From Planctomycetaceae bacterium (GTDB lineage: Bacteria > Planctomycetota > Planctomycetia > Pirellulales > Pirellulaceae): DNA of 33,683 nt. Within the stretch, counting starts at the first letter, position 1, and every line of letters begins with the position of its first letter. Positions 1 through 7,895 of the stretch are shown one piece after another. The stretch is from NCBI GenBank assembly GCA_002709045.1, contig PAPJ01000020.1, positions 1-33,683 of the forward strand, given 5' to 3'. The position numbers were made by a program, and so were the translations under genes. The notes under the pieces are model-generated. The model ran no database searches and was not told where the DNA came from. It saw only the letters and a list, made by a program, of their open reading frames with translations.

Positions 1-59
1 TCATGCTGCTCGAGGGAGGCATTGATATCGGTTGCGATAAGATCTGATTGATGACTCAT
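1..59 (-). CDS. cysN: Sulfate adenylyltransferase subunit 1, N-terminal fragment (cut by window edge)
   Basis: Only the first 19 codons are present (MSHQSDLIATDIN...). An ATG lies 12 nt after the cysD stop on the same strand, so this is the next gene of the operon. CysD is almost always followed by CysN, the GTPase subunit that drives ATP sulfurylase (sulfate + ATP to APS). No GTPase motif falls inside the window, so the call rests on position and on the open frame. Whether it is fused to an APS kinase domain (CysNC) cannot be seen here. Confidence 0.72.
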   Translation of the reverse strand, partial: MSHQSDLIATDINASLEQH

Positions 60-71
60 AGGTTTAACGGT

Positions 72-980
72 CTAGAAATAACCTTCCTTCTTCTTGTCTT
101 CCATGCTACCCTCCTCGTCATTATCGATCACTCGTCCCTGACGCTCCGAAGTGGTTGCTAGCAACATTTCCTGAATAATCTCAGGCAGTGATTTGGCGTT
201 GGATTCAACTGCACCTGTTAGTGGATAACATCCTAATGTGCGGAAGCGAACTTCCTTCATCATAGGTGTTTCACCTTCTCTGAGCTTCAGTCGATCATCA
301 TCTACAAGGATCAGAATCCCGTCGCGTTCAACAACGGGCCGTACGTCGGCAAAATAGAGCGGTACGATCGGAATATTCTCCAAATGGATATACTGCCAAA
401 TATCCAGTTCAGTCCAGTTCGATAACGGAAAGACGCGAATGCTTTCGCCTTTATTAACCCGTGTATTATAAAGATTCCACAATTCAGGTCGCTGATTCTT
501 TGGATCCCAGCGATGGAATTCATCACGAAATGAGAACACTCGTTCCTTAGCTCGTGATTTTTCTTCATCACGTCGGGCCCCGCCAAAAGCAGCGTCAAAC
601 TTGTGCTGATTCAATGCCTGTTTCAGGCCTTCGGTCTTCATGACTGTCGTGTGCTTGCCACTGTTTTTTAGTGGATCGAGTCCCAGTTTAACGCCTTCCT
701 GATTAATGTGAACTAGTACCTCCAACCCAAGTTCTTTACGCGCGTATTGTTCGCGAAACTGAATCATTTCACGGAATTTCCAGGTTGTGTCCACGTGTAA
801 CAACGGAAACGGCGGTTTGGCTGGATAGAATGCCTTCAGCGCCAAATGAACCATCACTGACGAATCTTTTCCGACCGAATACAGCATAACTGGATTATCG
901 AATTCAGCCGCAACTTCACGAATAATGTGAATACTTTCGGCTTCCAGCTGCTTTAGGTGAGTTAGGTTATAGCCACTCAT
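72..980 (-). CDS. cysD: Sulfate adenylyltransferase subunit 2 (ATP sulfurylase small subunit)
   Basis: The 302-residue protein matches the usual CysD length. It carries the PP-loop nucleotide-binding motif SVGKDSS (residues 35-41) and ends with the typical family tail [12 protein letters not shown]. In the cytoplasm CysD adenylylates sulfate to APS, with CysN supplying GTP hydrolysis. It starts at an ATG with a weak ribosome site and is followed after 12 nt by the cysN start, so the two form an operon. A sigma70-like promoter lies about 70-95 nt upstream. The next enzyme, CysH, is encoded 9 kb away at 9798, and the CTTAGTTG sequence in both promoters may be a shared control site. Family assignment is certain; regulation is inferred. 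Confidence 0.97.
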   Translation of the reverse strand: MSGYNLTHLKQLEAESIHIIREVAAEFDNPVMLYSVGKDSSVMVHLALKAFYPAKPPFPLLHVDTTWKFREMIQFREQYARKELGLEVLVHINQEGVKLGLDPLKNSGKHTTVMKTEGLKQALNQHKFDAAFGGARRDEEKSRAKERVFSFRDEFHRWDPKNQRPELWNLYNTRVNKGESIRVFPLSNWTELDIWQYIHLENIPIVPLYFADVRPVVERDGILILVDDDRLKLREGETPMMKEVRFRTLGCYPLTGAVESNAKSLPEIIQEMLLATTSERQGRVIDNDEEGSMEDKKKEGYF

Positions 981-1046
981 TCCAATTCACTTTTCTAACA
1001 GTTTCTGTTCCCGCCAGCAGTGCTACCTTTAAAGACGAAAACAACT

Positions 1047-1074
1047 AAGATAGGAACTTTTTAGTTTAGGTCAA
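1047..1074 (-). promoter_or_regulatory. Candidate sigma70 promoter of cysDN
   Basis: On the minus strand TTGACC (1074-1069) is followed after 16 nt by TATCTT (1052-1047), about 67 nt before the cysD ATG. The sequence CTTAGTTG (1049-1042, minus) overlaps the -10 box and also occurs in the cysH promoter. Assigned by consensus match only. Confidence 0.5.
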
Positions 1075-1207
1075 CTTTTCAATTCCGTCTATGAGCGATT
1101 CGGGTTGCCGGAGTATCGCAAGTGCGTGTTTTTATCCTTATTTACAGACTCAAGTAGGACTGTACGGAATCTGTGGATAATGCTGTCCTGATAACAGACC
1201 GTCACTA

Positions 1208-1891
1208 TTATAGAACGTGAGATGGTTCCTCTTTCATTGCCGACCACAACTTCAGGATATAGCTTTCCGATTCTGTACCAATCATAGGGTAGGAGTGAAT
1301 TTTCCGTAATTTCACATTCTGCATATATCCGCGATGTCGTGCTTCTTTTCGTTCTTCTGTCCAATTGGGACCTTTAATTACCAGCAACTGACCAAAAAGA
1401 TGCCAATGAGGTTGTAGCCATAACCCCAACTTCCATAGCGGCCCGACGGCTCGGCAAACAAGAATATCGTAACTGAGATCTTCCAGTAATTTCTCAACAC
1501 GAGTGTTCATCACAGGCACTGGCAGGCCGATTTTCTGGACTATAGCATCCACCGCTGATGCCTTCTTCCCGACGGACTCGCAGAGCGAAATCTGTAAATC
1601 GGGACGAATGATAGATAGTGGTACACCCGGAACTCCACCACCAGTACCAAAATCGAGCACTTCCACCCCGGTTTCAATCCGATCAGCAAGTTCAAGCGTA
1701 TCGACAAGATCCCGAGAGACAAACCGGTCGTAATTGGTGTGCCTTGTGAGATTCATACGTGCATTCCATTGCCAAAGTAATTCGCAGTAATCTCTCAACA
1801 TTTCATGCTGGTAACCTTCCAACGCAATGTTATATTTCTGAAGTGCTTCCTCTAAGGTTTGGGAAACAGGTTCGGGAGATAATCCGGCCAC
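1208..1891 (-). CDS. rsmG: 16S rRNA (guanine527-N7)-methyltransferase RsmG
   Basis: The 227-residue protein fits the RsmG (GidB) family, which methylates N7 of G527 in 16S rRNA using SAM. The diagnostic SAM-binding stretch is VLDFGTGGGVPGVPL (about residues 78-92), followed by the acidic strand end SLCES and the lysine-rich KKASAV. The N-terminal part contains the family pattern WNARMNLT (42-49). Translation most likely starts at GTG (1891-1889), because AGGAG sits 5 nt before it. The gene stands alone between glnII and cysD; no terminator is evident downstream, so transcription could read into cysD. Nothing in the sequence suggests loss of function. Confidence 0.93.
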   Translation of the reverse strand: MAGLSPEPVSQTLEEALQKYNIALEGYQHEMLRDYCELLWQWNARMNLTRHTNYDRFVSRDLVDTLELADRIETGVEVLDFGTGGGVPGVPLSIIRPDLQISLCESVGKKASAVDAIVQKIGLPVPVMNTRVEKLLEDLSYDILVCRAVGPLWKLGLWLQPHWHLFGQLLVIKGPNWTEERKEARHRGYMQNVKLRKIHSYPMIGTESESYILKLWSAMKEEPSHVL

Positions 1892-1983
1892 GGCGACTCC
1901 TGTTAAGTTAAAAATGAAAATCTAATCTCATTGTGTGCATGAACTACAAGGGTGTACATGAGCAATCCGGTTCTGCTAACGAA

Positions 1984-2019
1984 AAAGGGCGCGACCGCAT
2001 CATAGCAGTCGCGCCCTTT
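1984..2019 (-). terminator. Intrinsic terminator of the glutamine synthetase gene
   Basis: A perfect 12-bp stem (aaagggcgcgac at 1984-1995, gtcgcgcccttt at 2008-2019) with a 12-nt loop lies 40 nt past the glnII stop. Read on the minus strand the stem ends in a run of T. This is a strong rho-independent terminator and separates glnII from rsmG. Confidence 0.9.
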
Positions 2020-2059
2020 GTTTATCGGTTGAAGCAGTCCGACTGCTTCCGCAAAATGC

Positions 2060-3070
2060 TTAACCCTGACCCGCCTCTTTACAGGTCTTAACGATTGCAG
2101 CTGCAACCTTGTACGGATCGGCATTTGATGCTGGACGACGATCTTCCAAACGACCTTTCCAGCCATCTTCAATCGTACCAACCGGGATACGGATAGATGC
2201 ACCTCGATCAGACACACCATAGCTGAATTTATCGATGGACTGAGTTTCATGTTCACCAGTCAAACGCTGATCGTTATCGGCACCATAAACACTGATATGT
2301 CGATCTATGTGCTTCGCAAATTCTTCACAAATAGCAGTAAAAACGGCTTCGTCACCCGATTCACGCATAGCACCATTTGAAAAGTTAGCGTGCATACCGG
2401 AACCGTTCCAGTCAGTCTTACCGAGTGGCTTGGGATGCCAATCAATTGCGTATCCGTATTTTTCACCAATTCGTTCAAGCAGGTAACGGGCTACCCAAAT
2501 CTGGTCACCAGCATCTGCTGCACCTTTAGCAAAGATCTGGAATTCCCATTGTCCGGATGCAACTTCAGCGTTGATACCTTCAACGTTCAAGCCAGCTTCA
2601 AGACATGCGTCCAGATGCTCTTCAACACAGTCACGTCCATATGCATTTGATGCACCTACTGAGCAGTAATAAGGACCCTGCGGGCGAGGGAAACCACCTT
2701 CAGGAAATCCCGGAGGACGATCTGTCAGTGTGTCCCAAAGGAAATATTCCTGTTCGAAACCGAACCAGTAATCATTATCATCGTCCTCGATCGTTGCGCG
2801 ACCATTTGAGACGTGAGCTGTACCATCAGCATTTAATACCTCGGTCATAACGAGGTACGCTTCTTTTCGCTGAGGATCCGGATAGATTGCAACCGGCTTG
2901 AGCAAGCAGTCTGACGAACCACCTTCAGCTTGTTCGGTTGAACTGCCGTCAAATGACCACATTGGGCATTCTTCAAGCGTTCCACCGAAATCTTTTCGGA
3001 TCTGTGTTTTTGAACGGAGGCTCTGAGTTGGTTGGTATCCGTCGAGCCAGATGTATTCAAGTTTGGCCAT
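2060..3070 (-). CDS. glnII: Glutamine synthetase type II (eukaryote-like GSII)
   Basis: This cytoplasmic enzyme condenses glutamate and ammonia with ATP to form glutamine. Its 336 residues match GSII and are much shorter than the ~470-residue GSI of most bacteria. Visible motifs are the beta-grasp segment MWSFDGSST (37-45), the metal/glutamate-binding FGFEQEY (103-109), the ATP-site NGSGMHANFS (222-231), ASIRIP (291-296) and the C-terminal RRPASNADPY (311-320). GSII lacks the adenylylation-loop tyrosine of GSI, so control is likely at expression or by feedback. GGAG lies 11 nt before the ATG. It is a single-gene unit with its own terminator. The family is clear; the symbol follows rhizobial and Streptomyces usage. 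Confidence 0.95.
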   Translation of the reverse strand: MAKLEYIWLDGYQPTQSLRSKTQIRKDFGGTLEECPMWSFDGSSTEQAEGGSSDCLLKPVAIYPDPQRKEAYLVMTEVLNADGTAHVSNGRATIEDDDNDYWFGFEQEYFLWDTLTDRPPGFPEGGFPRPQGPYYCSVGASNAYGRDCVEEHLDACLEAGLNVEGINAEVASGQWEFQIFAKGAADAGDQIWVARYLLERIGEKYGYAIDWHPKPLGKTDWNGSGMHANFSNGAMRESGDEAVFTAICEEFAKHIDRHISVYGADNDQRLTGEHETQSIDKFSYGVSDRGASIRIPVGTIEDGWKGRLEDRRPASNADPYKVAAAIVKTCKEAGQG

Positions 3071-3301
3071 TTCTAAGTAAACTCCAACATAAAAAATAAC
3101 TATTCAATTACTTCTCGCCCCGCCTAAAGTGCGATAAATAACCGTAATTCTAACTTCACACGACCGCGTTCAGGGTGTCGCCAATCGACTTCCTAAATGC
3201 AGCGGCAACTAAAGCAGGAACATAATCCTTTTTACACCAAAGAATTGGGACTGTCACCTAGTGACTCGCGAAGAAATCGCTGTTTGTTAGATTCAGCGTC
3301 C

Positions 3302-3349
3302 CGTCAAATTGGACAATCGCACGATAACGTGCGTCGGTTTACTTTGACG
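3302..3349 (-). other. Nested hairpin just after the S41 protease stop
   Basis: An outer inverted repeat CGTCAAA (3302-3308) / TTTGACG (3343-3349) encloses a second hairpin CGCACG-ataa-CGTGCG (3318-3333). The structure begins at the base next to the protease stop codon. No T-run follows on the minus strand, so it is not a classical terminator; it may be a 3'-end stabilising or rho-dependent element. The rest of the 279-nt gap holds only the glnII upstream region. Confidence 0.4.
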
Positions 3350-5035
3350 TTATTTGACGAGAAAGCGGTTTACAGTGACCACTTTGCGATCGCGAAGCAA
3401 ATCCACACCGGCTGCTAATACAGGGTCAACTTGCTCGAGAGGTAATGATCCATCTGCCAATGGTTTACCGACCGTATTGACCTCCTTATCAGGGCGGACA
3501 CCGCGTTGGCTGATCATATGCCCGTCTGGTGAGTAAAAACGAGCCGTTGTCAGGCGTAACCCACTATTATAGCTTGCAAGCGGGAAGATCCCCTGTACCG
3601 ATCCTTTACCAAAACTCTTTACGCCAACAATCATTGCCCGCTGGTGATCCTGTACTGCCCCGGCAAAGATCTCTGCCGCACTGGCGGATTTAGCATCCAC
3701 CAAAACCGCTAGTGGCATATCCCAGGTACCAAGATCGTGGGCCTGGTAGTCCACATCTTCATTCACACTACGGCCGCGTGTAGCAACTATCGTGCCTTTA
3801 TCAATGAAGAAATCTGCAACCGCCACAGCACTATCGACTAAGCCCCCGGGATTACCACGAACATCGATCACCAGTCGTTGCATACCCTGTTTGTGTAATT
3901 GCCAAAGTACTTTTTCCAGATCATCAGCGGTATTCTTCTGGAAACTGCGAATTCGCAGGTAGCCAATGCCGGAATCTTTATCGAGTATCTTTACATCTTC
4001 CACGCTAGGGACGATTACCTGCCGGCGAGTCAGTGACAAGCGGCGAACACTTCCGTCGGTAGCAACCAAAACAATTTCTACCCGCGTACCCTCGACACCT
4101 TTGAGTAAATCTGCTGCTTTGGCCGAAGCGATCTGAGGAATGATTTTACGATTAACTTCGATGATTCGATCACCTTTTTTGATTCCAGCTTCTCCGGCCG
4201 GACCTGACGGAATCACGCGATCAATCAAGAGACATTTATCAAGAATTCGCAACTCCACACCCAGTCCCACAAAATTACCATTGATTTGCGAAAACATATC
4301 ATCAAGCTCGGAACCGGTCAGGTAGGACGAATAACGATCCAGCAGACTTATCGAGCCTGACATGATCTCAAGTACCGCCGCCTGTGGAGGAATAGCGTAT
4401 GTTTGATTCGTCTGTCTACTAATGTATTCGGTCGCATAAACAACATCCTGATAATTACGAATATCCTGCTGTTCCAGCCATTTATCAATTCGCTGTTTGA
4501 ATGCTGTGTCTCGTGCATTATCAGTTTTCAACTTATAGTAGTTTCGAAACTGATCGTTCTGTATTGCGGTTTGCAGTTGCCAGAGACCATTTTTAACCAA
4601 CTTCTTCCAATCGGGAGTTATGTAAAAGTAGGTATCTATTTTTGTCAGGACTTCACGGAAAACAGCCTTACTAGACATGAGATCAAGTTGATTGATGGAT
4701 TTCTTATAACTCGAATCGTTATATCGTCGAGACACATCCAGATGAACTCGGCAAAGTCGTGCGCGATTACGAAATTGCACTGCTTCAGGAAATGACTTGA
4801 GAGTCTTTTCATACAGATTAACTGCGGCTCTCCAGTTACCTTTGGATTCGAGTTCGGCTCCTTCTCTCACAACATCTTGCAGTTGAGTTGCAACGGTAAT
4901 GTTGCTGACTGCTGTGGATTGAGCGGCTAGCGGAAACGCCCACTGCAGCAATAACACAATGACGGCAGTGTGAAGCAGAATGGTAGCAGTCTTCTCAGAC
5001 AGACTGTTACTGACATTCCAATTACCAATCTTCAT
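3350..5035 (-). CDS. S41-family C-terminal processing peptidase with PDZ domain (exported)
   Basis: This is a tail-specific (Ctp/Prc-type) serine protease acting outside the cytoplasm. I start it at the ATG at 5035, because GGAAG lies 6 nt upstream; an in-frame TTG at 5053 adds six residues but lacks such a site. Numbered from that ATG (561 aa), a hydrophobic signal segment spans about 20-40. A tetratricopeptide-like segment follows (60-100), then a PDZ domain (about 250-330, with GVELRI and AGIKKGDRI). The peptidase core has the Ser-Lys dyad: SASAAE with Ser452 and FGKGSVQ with Lys477, 25 residues apart as in E. coli Prc. The ~200-residue N-terminal extension before PDZ is longer than in CtpA. 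Substrates are unknown. Confidence 0.92.
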   Translation of the reverse strand: MKIGNWNVSNSLSEKTATILLHTAVIVLLLQWAFPLAAQSTAVSNITVATQLQDVVREGAELESKGNWRAAVNLYEKTLKSFPEAVQFRNRARLCRVHLDVSRRYNDSSYKKSINQLDLMSSKAVFREVLTKIDTYFYITPDWKKLVKNGLWQLQTAIQNDQFRNYYKLKTDNARDTAFKQRIDKWLEQQDIRNYQDVVYATEYISRQTNQTYAIPPQAAVLEIMSGSISLLDRYSSYLTGSELDDMFSQINGNFVGLGVELRILDKCLLIDRVIPSGPAGEAGIKKGDRIIEVNRKIIPQIASAKAADLLKGVEGTRVEIVLVATDGSVRRLSLTRRQVIVPSVEDVKILDKDSGIGYLRIRSFQKNTADDLEKVLWQLHKQGMQRLVIDVRGNPGGLVDSAVAVADFFIDKGTIVATRGRSVNEDVDYQAHDLGTWDMPLAVLVDAKSASAAEIFAGAVQDHQRAMIVGVKSFGKGSVQGIFPLASYNSGLRLTTARFYSPDGHMISQRGVRPDKEVNTVGKPLADGSLPLEQVDPVLAAGVDLLRDRKVVTVNRFLVK

Positions 5036-5380
5036 AAGTAACTTCCAAGCCAAAAGAGTGTTTTATAAAGTTGTCTGCGTAAGACAACTCAGCACTGCTC
5101 TAAGCATAGAACGCCTATGAAAAAGGGTCTTTTTTAGCTCTCAAAACCTGCAAAATATAAACGGAAGAATCGGCACGACCCACCTTCTGAATTCCGCTCG
5201 ACCCACTCGTAGCGAATGTAACGGTCAGGTAAATAGTCAAACTGTATATCTGTCTTATCAACTTCCGCTTGGCCCTGTCCACCAATGCGGAAAAAATGCC
5301 GGTGAATCGGTCTGAATAAAAAAACCTCGCCGAAAAAAACAGCGAGGCTCTGGTTGATTAGTAAATATCAGCTATTGTCA
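5036..5380. other. Intergenic region between S41 protease and DUF1501 gene, with a leader palindrome and a startless reading frame
   Basis: Three things are visible. The terminator of the DUF1501 gene is at 5318-5349. An 8-bp-arm palindrome (AGTTGTCT/AGACAACT, 5069-5089) lies upstream of the protease start and is followed on the minus strand by TATAAA. A minus-strand frame runs open from 5367 to a TAA at 5134-5136 and reads like protein (including YLPDRYIRYEWVER), but has no ATG, GTG or TTG and crosses the terminator. It could be a decayed gene end or chance; I do not call it a gene. Confidence 0.45.
5318..5349 (-). terminator. Intrinsic terminator downstream of DUF1501 gene
   Basis: On the minus strand GCCTCGC and GCGAGG pair around a T-rich loop (CCTCGC 5325-5330, GCGAGG 5342-5347) and the stem is followed by seven T (5324-5318). 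It lies about 35 nt after the stop at 5381 and ends the rhaB-oxidoreductase-DUF1501 group. Confidence 0.85.
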
Positions 5381-6646
5381 TCAGACAAGTTCTGCAATCG
5401 GTTTACGATGATCTAACAGATATTGCGGACGGCCATTTGGGTCCACCAACTGTACGGTCTCACAATTGATACCCATATTGTGATAGAGCGTTGCAATGAC
5501 TTCCTGAAAGTGCACCGGACGATCCTTAGCATATTCAGCATTCTTACTGGAAGCTCCGATTGCCTGTCCAAGTCGCATACCGCCACCGGCCATAAAAGCC
5601 ATCGCTAGTCGGGGCCAGTGATCACGTCCGGCTTTACTATTCACACGCGGGGTTCGACCGAACTCACCCCATACGATCAAGGTGACATCCTGGTCCAGTC
5701 CACGTTCACTAAGATCGGTAATCAAAGCGCTAACACCCATATCCAATTCAGCCAATCGATCCTTAAGTGTCTTGAAGTTGTTGCTATGTGTATCCCAACC
5801 ACCACTCTGGATAGTAACAACACGAGTTCCGGCCTCCACTAAACGACGAGCAATCAACAGGTTACTGTATTTGCTTCCATAGCGTTTGACGATATCCGGA
5901 TCCTCAAGTTTTAGATCCAATGCATCTGCAACCTTACCTGATGTCACCAGATCAGCGGCTTGTTGCGTATAAGAATCCAATGCTTCCAATTGCCCTGATG
6001 AATCAATATCACGACGAATTTGATCAAGAGAACCGAGAAGTTTGCGACGGTCTGAGAGTCGTTCCTCAGTAATACTGCGAAGCTTGAGGTCTGTTCCACT
6101 CGGTTTATACGGACGATAAACGGGCCCCAGATATCCTGGCTCTCCACCCATATAGGAAATATAAGAGGGTGCTCCGGTTTCGGTGGTTCCCTGAACGCGG
6201 GCGATCACACTTCCGAAATAAGGACGCCCGCCAACATTACTAAGATTCTTTTTATCATAGCCTGTGGATGTGTGAAAATGACTATGTGAATTCTGCATCC
6301 CCACCAGCGATCGTATAACCGCGAATCTGTCGGCCATCGTCGATAACAATGGCATATGCTCCGAAATATCCATTCCGGGAACATTAGTGTGAATTGGATT
6401 AAATTCACCACGAAACTCTGTAGGAGCATCAGGTTTCAGGTCAAACATATCCTGATGGGAAGGACCACCGGCCAGATGAAGGTGAATCACAGCCTTCTGG
6501 GCACTGTTATTAGCAACCTTCGCTTCAGCCCTTAAAAGTGAGGGGAGACTGAAAGCACCCAGGCCTCCACCACCAATCTGTAAAAAATCTCGGCGGTTCA
6601 AACCGTCACAATAGCCACCAGATTGCTTTTTGAAGATCTTAAACAA
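5381..6646 (-). CDS. DUF1501 domain protein, Tat-exported (alkaline-phosphatase-superfamily fold)
   Basis: This 421-residue protein belongs to DUF1501, sulfatase/phosphatase-like proteins greatly expanded in Planctomycetes and of unproven function. A twin-arginine signal is clear: NRRDFLQIGGGG (17-28) and a hydrophobic stretch, predicting folded export. Family motifs include HLAGGPSHQDMFDLKP near residue 57, VTIQSGGWDTH in the middle, and LIVWGEFGRTP with GRDHWP near the C terminus. The start is TTG, supported by AGAGGAA (6661-6655) 8 nt upstream and because no other start keeps the Tat signal. It follows the Gfo/Idh/MocA gene by 177 nt, with a hairpin and a palindrome between, so it may have its own promoter. 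The usual DUF1549/DUF1553 partner is not adjacent here. Confidence 0.9.
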   Translation of the reverse strand: MFKIFKKQSGGYCDGLNRRDFLQIGGGGLGAFSLPSLLRAEAKVANNSAQKAVIHLHLAGGPSHQDMFDLKPDAPTEFRGEFNPIHTNVPGMDISEHMPLLSTMADRFAVIRSLVGMQNSHSHFHTSTGYDKKNLSNVGGRPYFGSVIARVQGTTETGAPSYISYMGGEPGYLGPVYRPYKPSGTDLKLRSITEERLSDRRKLLGSLDQIRRDIDSSGQLEALDSYTQQAADLVTSGKVADALDLKLEDPDIVKRYGSKYSNLLIARRLVEAGTRVVTIQSGGWDTHSNNFKTLKDRLAELDMGVSALITDLSERGLDQDVTLIVWGEFGRTPRVNSKAGRDHWPRLAMAFMAGGGMRLGQAIGASSKNAEYAKDRPVHFQEVIATLYHNMGINCETVQLVDPNGRPQYLLDHRKPIAELV

Positions 6647-6751
6647 GGTTACCGTTCCTCTTTAGATTAACCCGATAAATTAGTTTACTGTTGCATCCAC
6701 CTATTACTATATACGTCATTCTGCGCTGAAAATTCAACTAAAATCCTCACC

Positions 6752-6764
6752 CCTGTTAAACAGG
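6752..6764. promoter_or_regulatory. Palindrome CCTGTTAAACAGG upstream of DUF1501 gene
   Basis: A perfect 13-bp palindrome (6-bp arms around a central A) lies about 105 nt before the DUF1501 start and just past the oxidoreductase hairpin. Its size suits a dimeric repressor, but no regulator is linked to it. Candidate operator only. Confidence 0.3.
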
Positions 6765-6771
6765 AGAAAAT

Positions 6772-6803
6772 AAAAAACTATATTCCCCCTCATCCTAGGG
6801 GAA
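6772..6803 (-). terminator. Probable weak terminator after the Gfo/Idh/MocA gene
   Basis: TTCCCC (6783-6788) and GGGGAA (6798-6803) form a 6-bp stem with a 9-nt loop, 20 nt past the stop. On the minus strand it is followed by TATAG and then six T. The 5-nt offset before the T-run makes it a weak or leaky terminator. Confidence 0.5.
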
Positions 6804-6823
6804 CCATAAGTCATCAAAAGTCA

Positions 6824-7867
6824 CTACAAAGTTACGCGTGTACCATTTTCAGCAGACTCTGCTTGTTTGTAACAGAGTGTAATTGCATCTCGAGCCAGTT
6901 CACCACTAAGCAATGATGAAGGTTGACCAGACTCGATAGCTGAAATGACTTCTTGAATCTCCATCACGAAGCTATCAACCGGATCACCGCTACCAAGTTC
7001 CGGACGCAGGACATTATTTTCTGAATCAAATACCTTGCATGGTGACACTTCCGGAGTGTCATTCAGCCCGGCATATGAAAACTGCATCGTTGCCTTTTCA
7101 AAGTGTGCTTCAAAGTTGTGCATAAATGTGCGACCCTGTTGATTCACAACGCCGCTGTTGGATGTGACCAGCAGGTCGGTATCTTCGAATTCAAAGAGCG
7201 TGCTGCAATACTCTACTATCGCGTCGCGGAATCGTCCGCGGGTATTTACCGCTGTCGGCATACCAAATAGATAGCGGATCAAATGAGCGTCATGTACATG
7301 CAGATCGATAAGGGGACCCCCAACTTTTTGCTCGTCCCAAAAATCTTTACCAAGCCATAATGGATCAGATATAACACGATTGAAATGACCGCCCAGCAGT
7401 TTCCCATACTGGCCACTGGAAACTGCATTTCGAAGGTACGCATACTCGGGGAAAAATGGCAGTACATGAGCAACTAAGGCCTGACGGTTATTCTCATTTG
7501 CCGCAGCAACAATTGCTTCGCAATCTTCCGCTGTCAGTGCCATCGGCTTCTCAATAAGAACATGCTTGCCTGCCTGAAGTGCTCGTTTGGCAACATCCGC
7601 GTGCAGATCCGGTGGCAAACAAATATCAATCAGATCGATCGACTCATCGGCAATCAAATCATCGATATCGCTATAGCATGTCCAGTCTGACACATCTACT
7701 TGCTGCCCCGGGGGTCCGAAATTCCCCTGAATGGAAGTCCAGTCACCATTGCGTTTCGCTTCATTACGAGTGCAAATAGCTTTAATCCGAGCTCCGGGAG
7801 TTTTTTGGTATGCGAGGTAATGAATCCAACCCATAAATCCGATACCGCTAATTCCAACGTTGATCAT
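6824..7867 (-). CDS. Gfo/Idh/MocA family NAD(P)-dependent oxidoreductase
   Basis: The 347-residue protein shows the N-terminal Rossmann fold GISGIGFMGWIHY (5-17) and the conserved EKPMA (106-110), whose lysine takes part in catalysis in this family. It also has the C-terminal-domain motif HVHDAHLIRYLFG, typical of sugar and inositol dehydrogenases. It probably oxidises or isomerises a sugar in the cytoplasm; the exact substrate cannot be told from sequence. It lies 28 nt after the rhamnulokinase stop with a good AAGGAA ribosome site, so the two are co-transcribed. That points to deoxysugar or related polysaccharide-derived sugar use, but this is inference from context. Confidence 0.9.
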   Translation of the reverse strand: MINVGISGIGFMGWIHYLAYQKTPGARIKAICTRNEAKRNGDWTSIQGNFGPPGQQVDVSDWTCYSDIDDLIADESIDLIDICLPPDLHADVAKRALQAGKHVLIEKPMALTAEDCEAIVAAANENNRQALVAHVLPFFPEYAYLRNAVSSGQYGKLLGGHFNRVISDPLWLGKDFWDEQKVGGPLIDLHVHDAHLIRYLFGMPTAVNTRGRFRDAIVEYCSTLFEFEDTDLLVTSNSGVVNQQGRTFMHNFEAHFEKATMQFSYAGLNDTPEVSPCKVFDSENNVLRPELGSGDPVDSFVMEIQEVISAIESGQPSSLLSGELARDAITLCYKQAESAENGTRVTL

Positions 7868-7895
7868 TAATATTTCCTTTTAGGCTTTTTTATAC

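Noticed and set aside
1089..1364. 91-codon minus-strand frame overlapping the rsmG 3' end
   Set aside because: Shifted frame of rsmG; composition unlike a protein and it occupies the cysD upstream region.
3197..3418. 73-codon plus-strand frame near the S41 protease end
   Set aside because: Runs into the protease coding end on the opposite strand and has no ribosome site or recognisable protein pattern.
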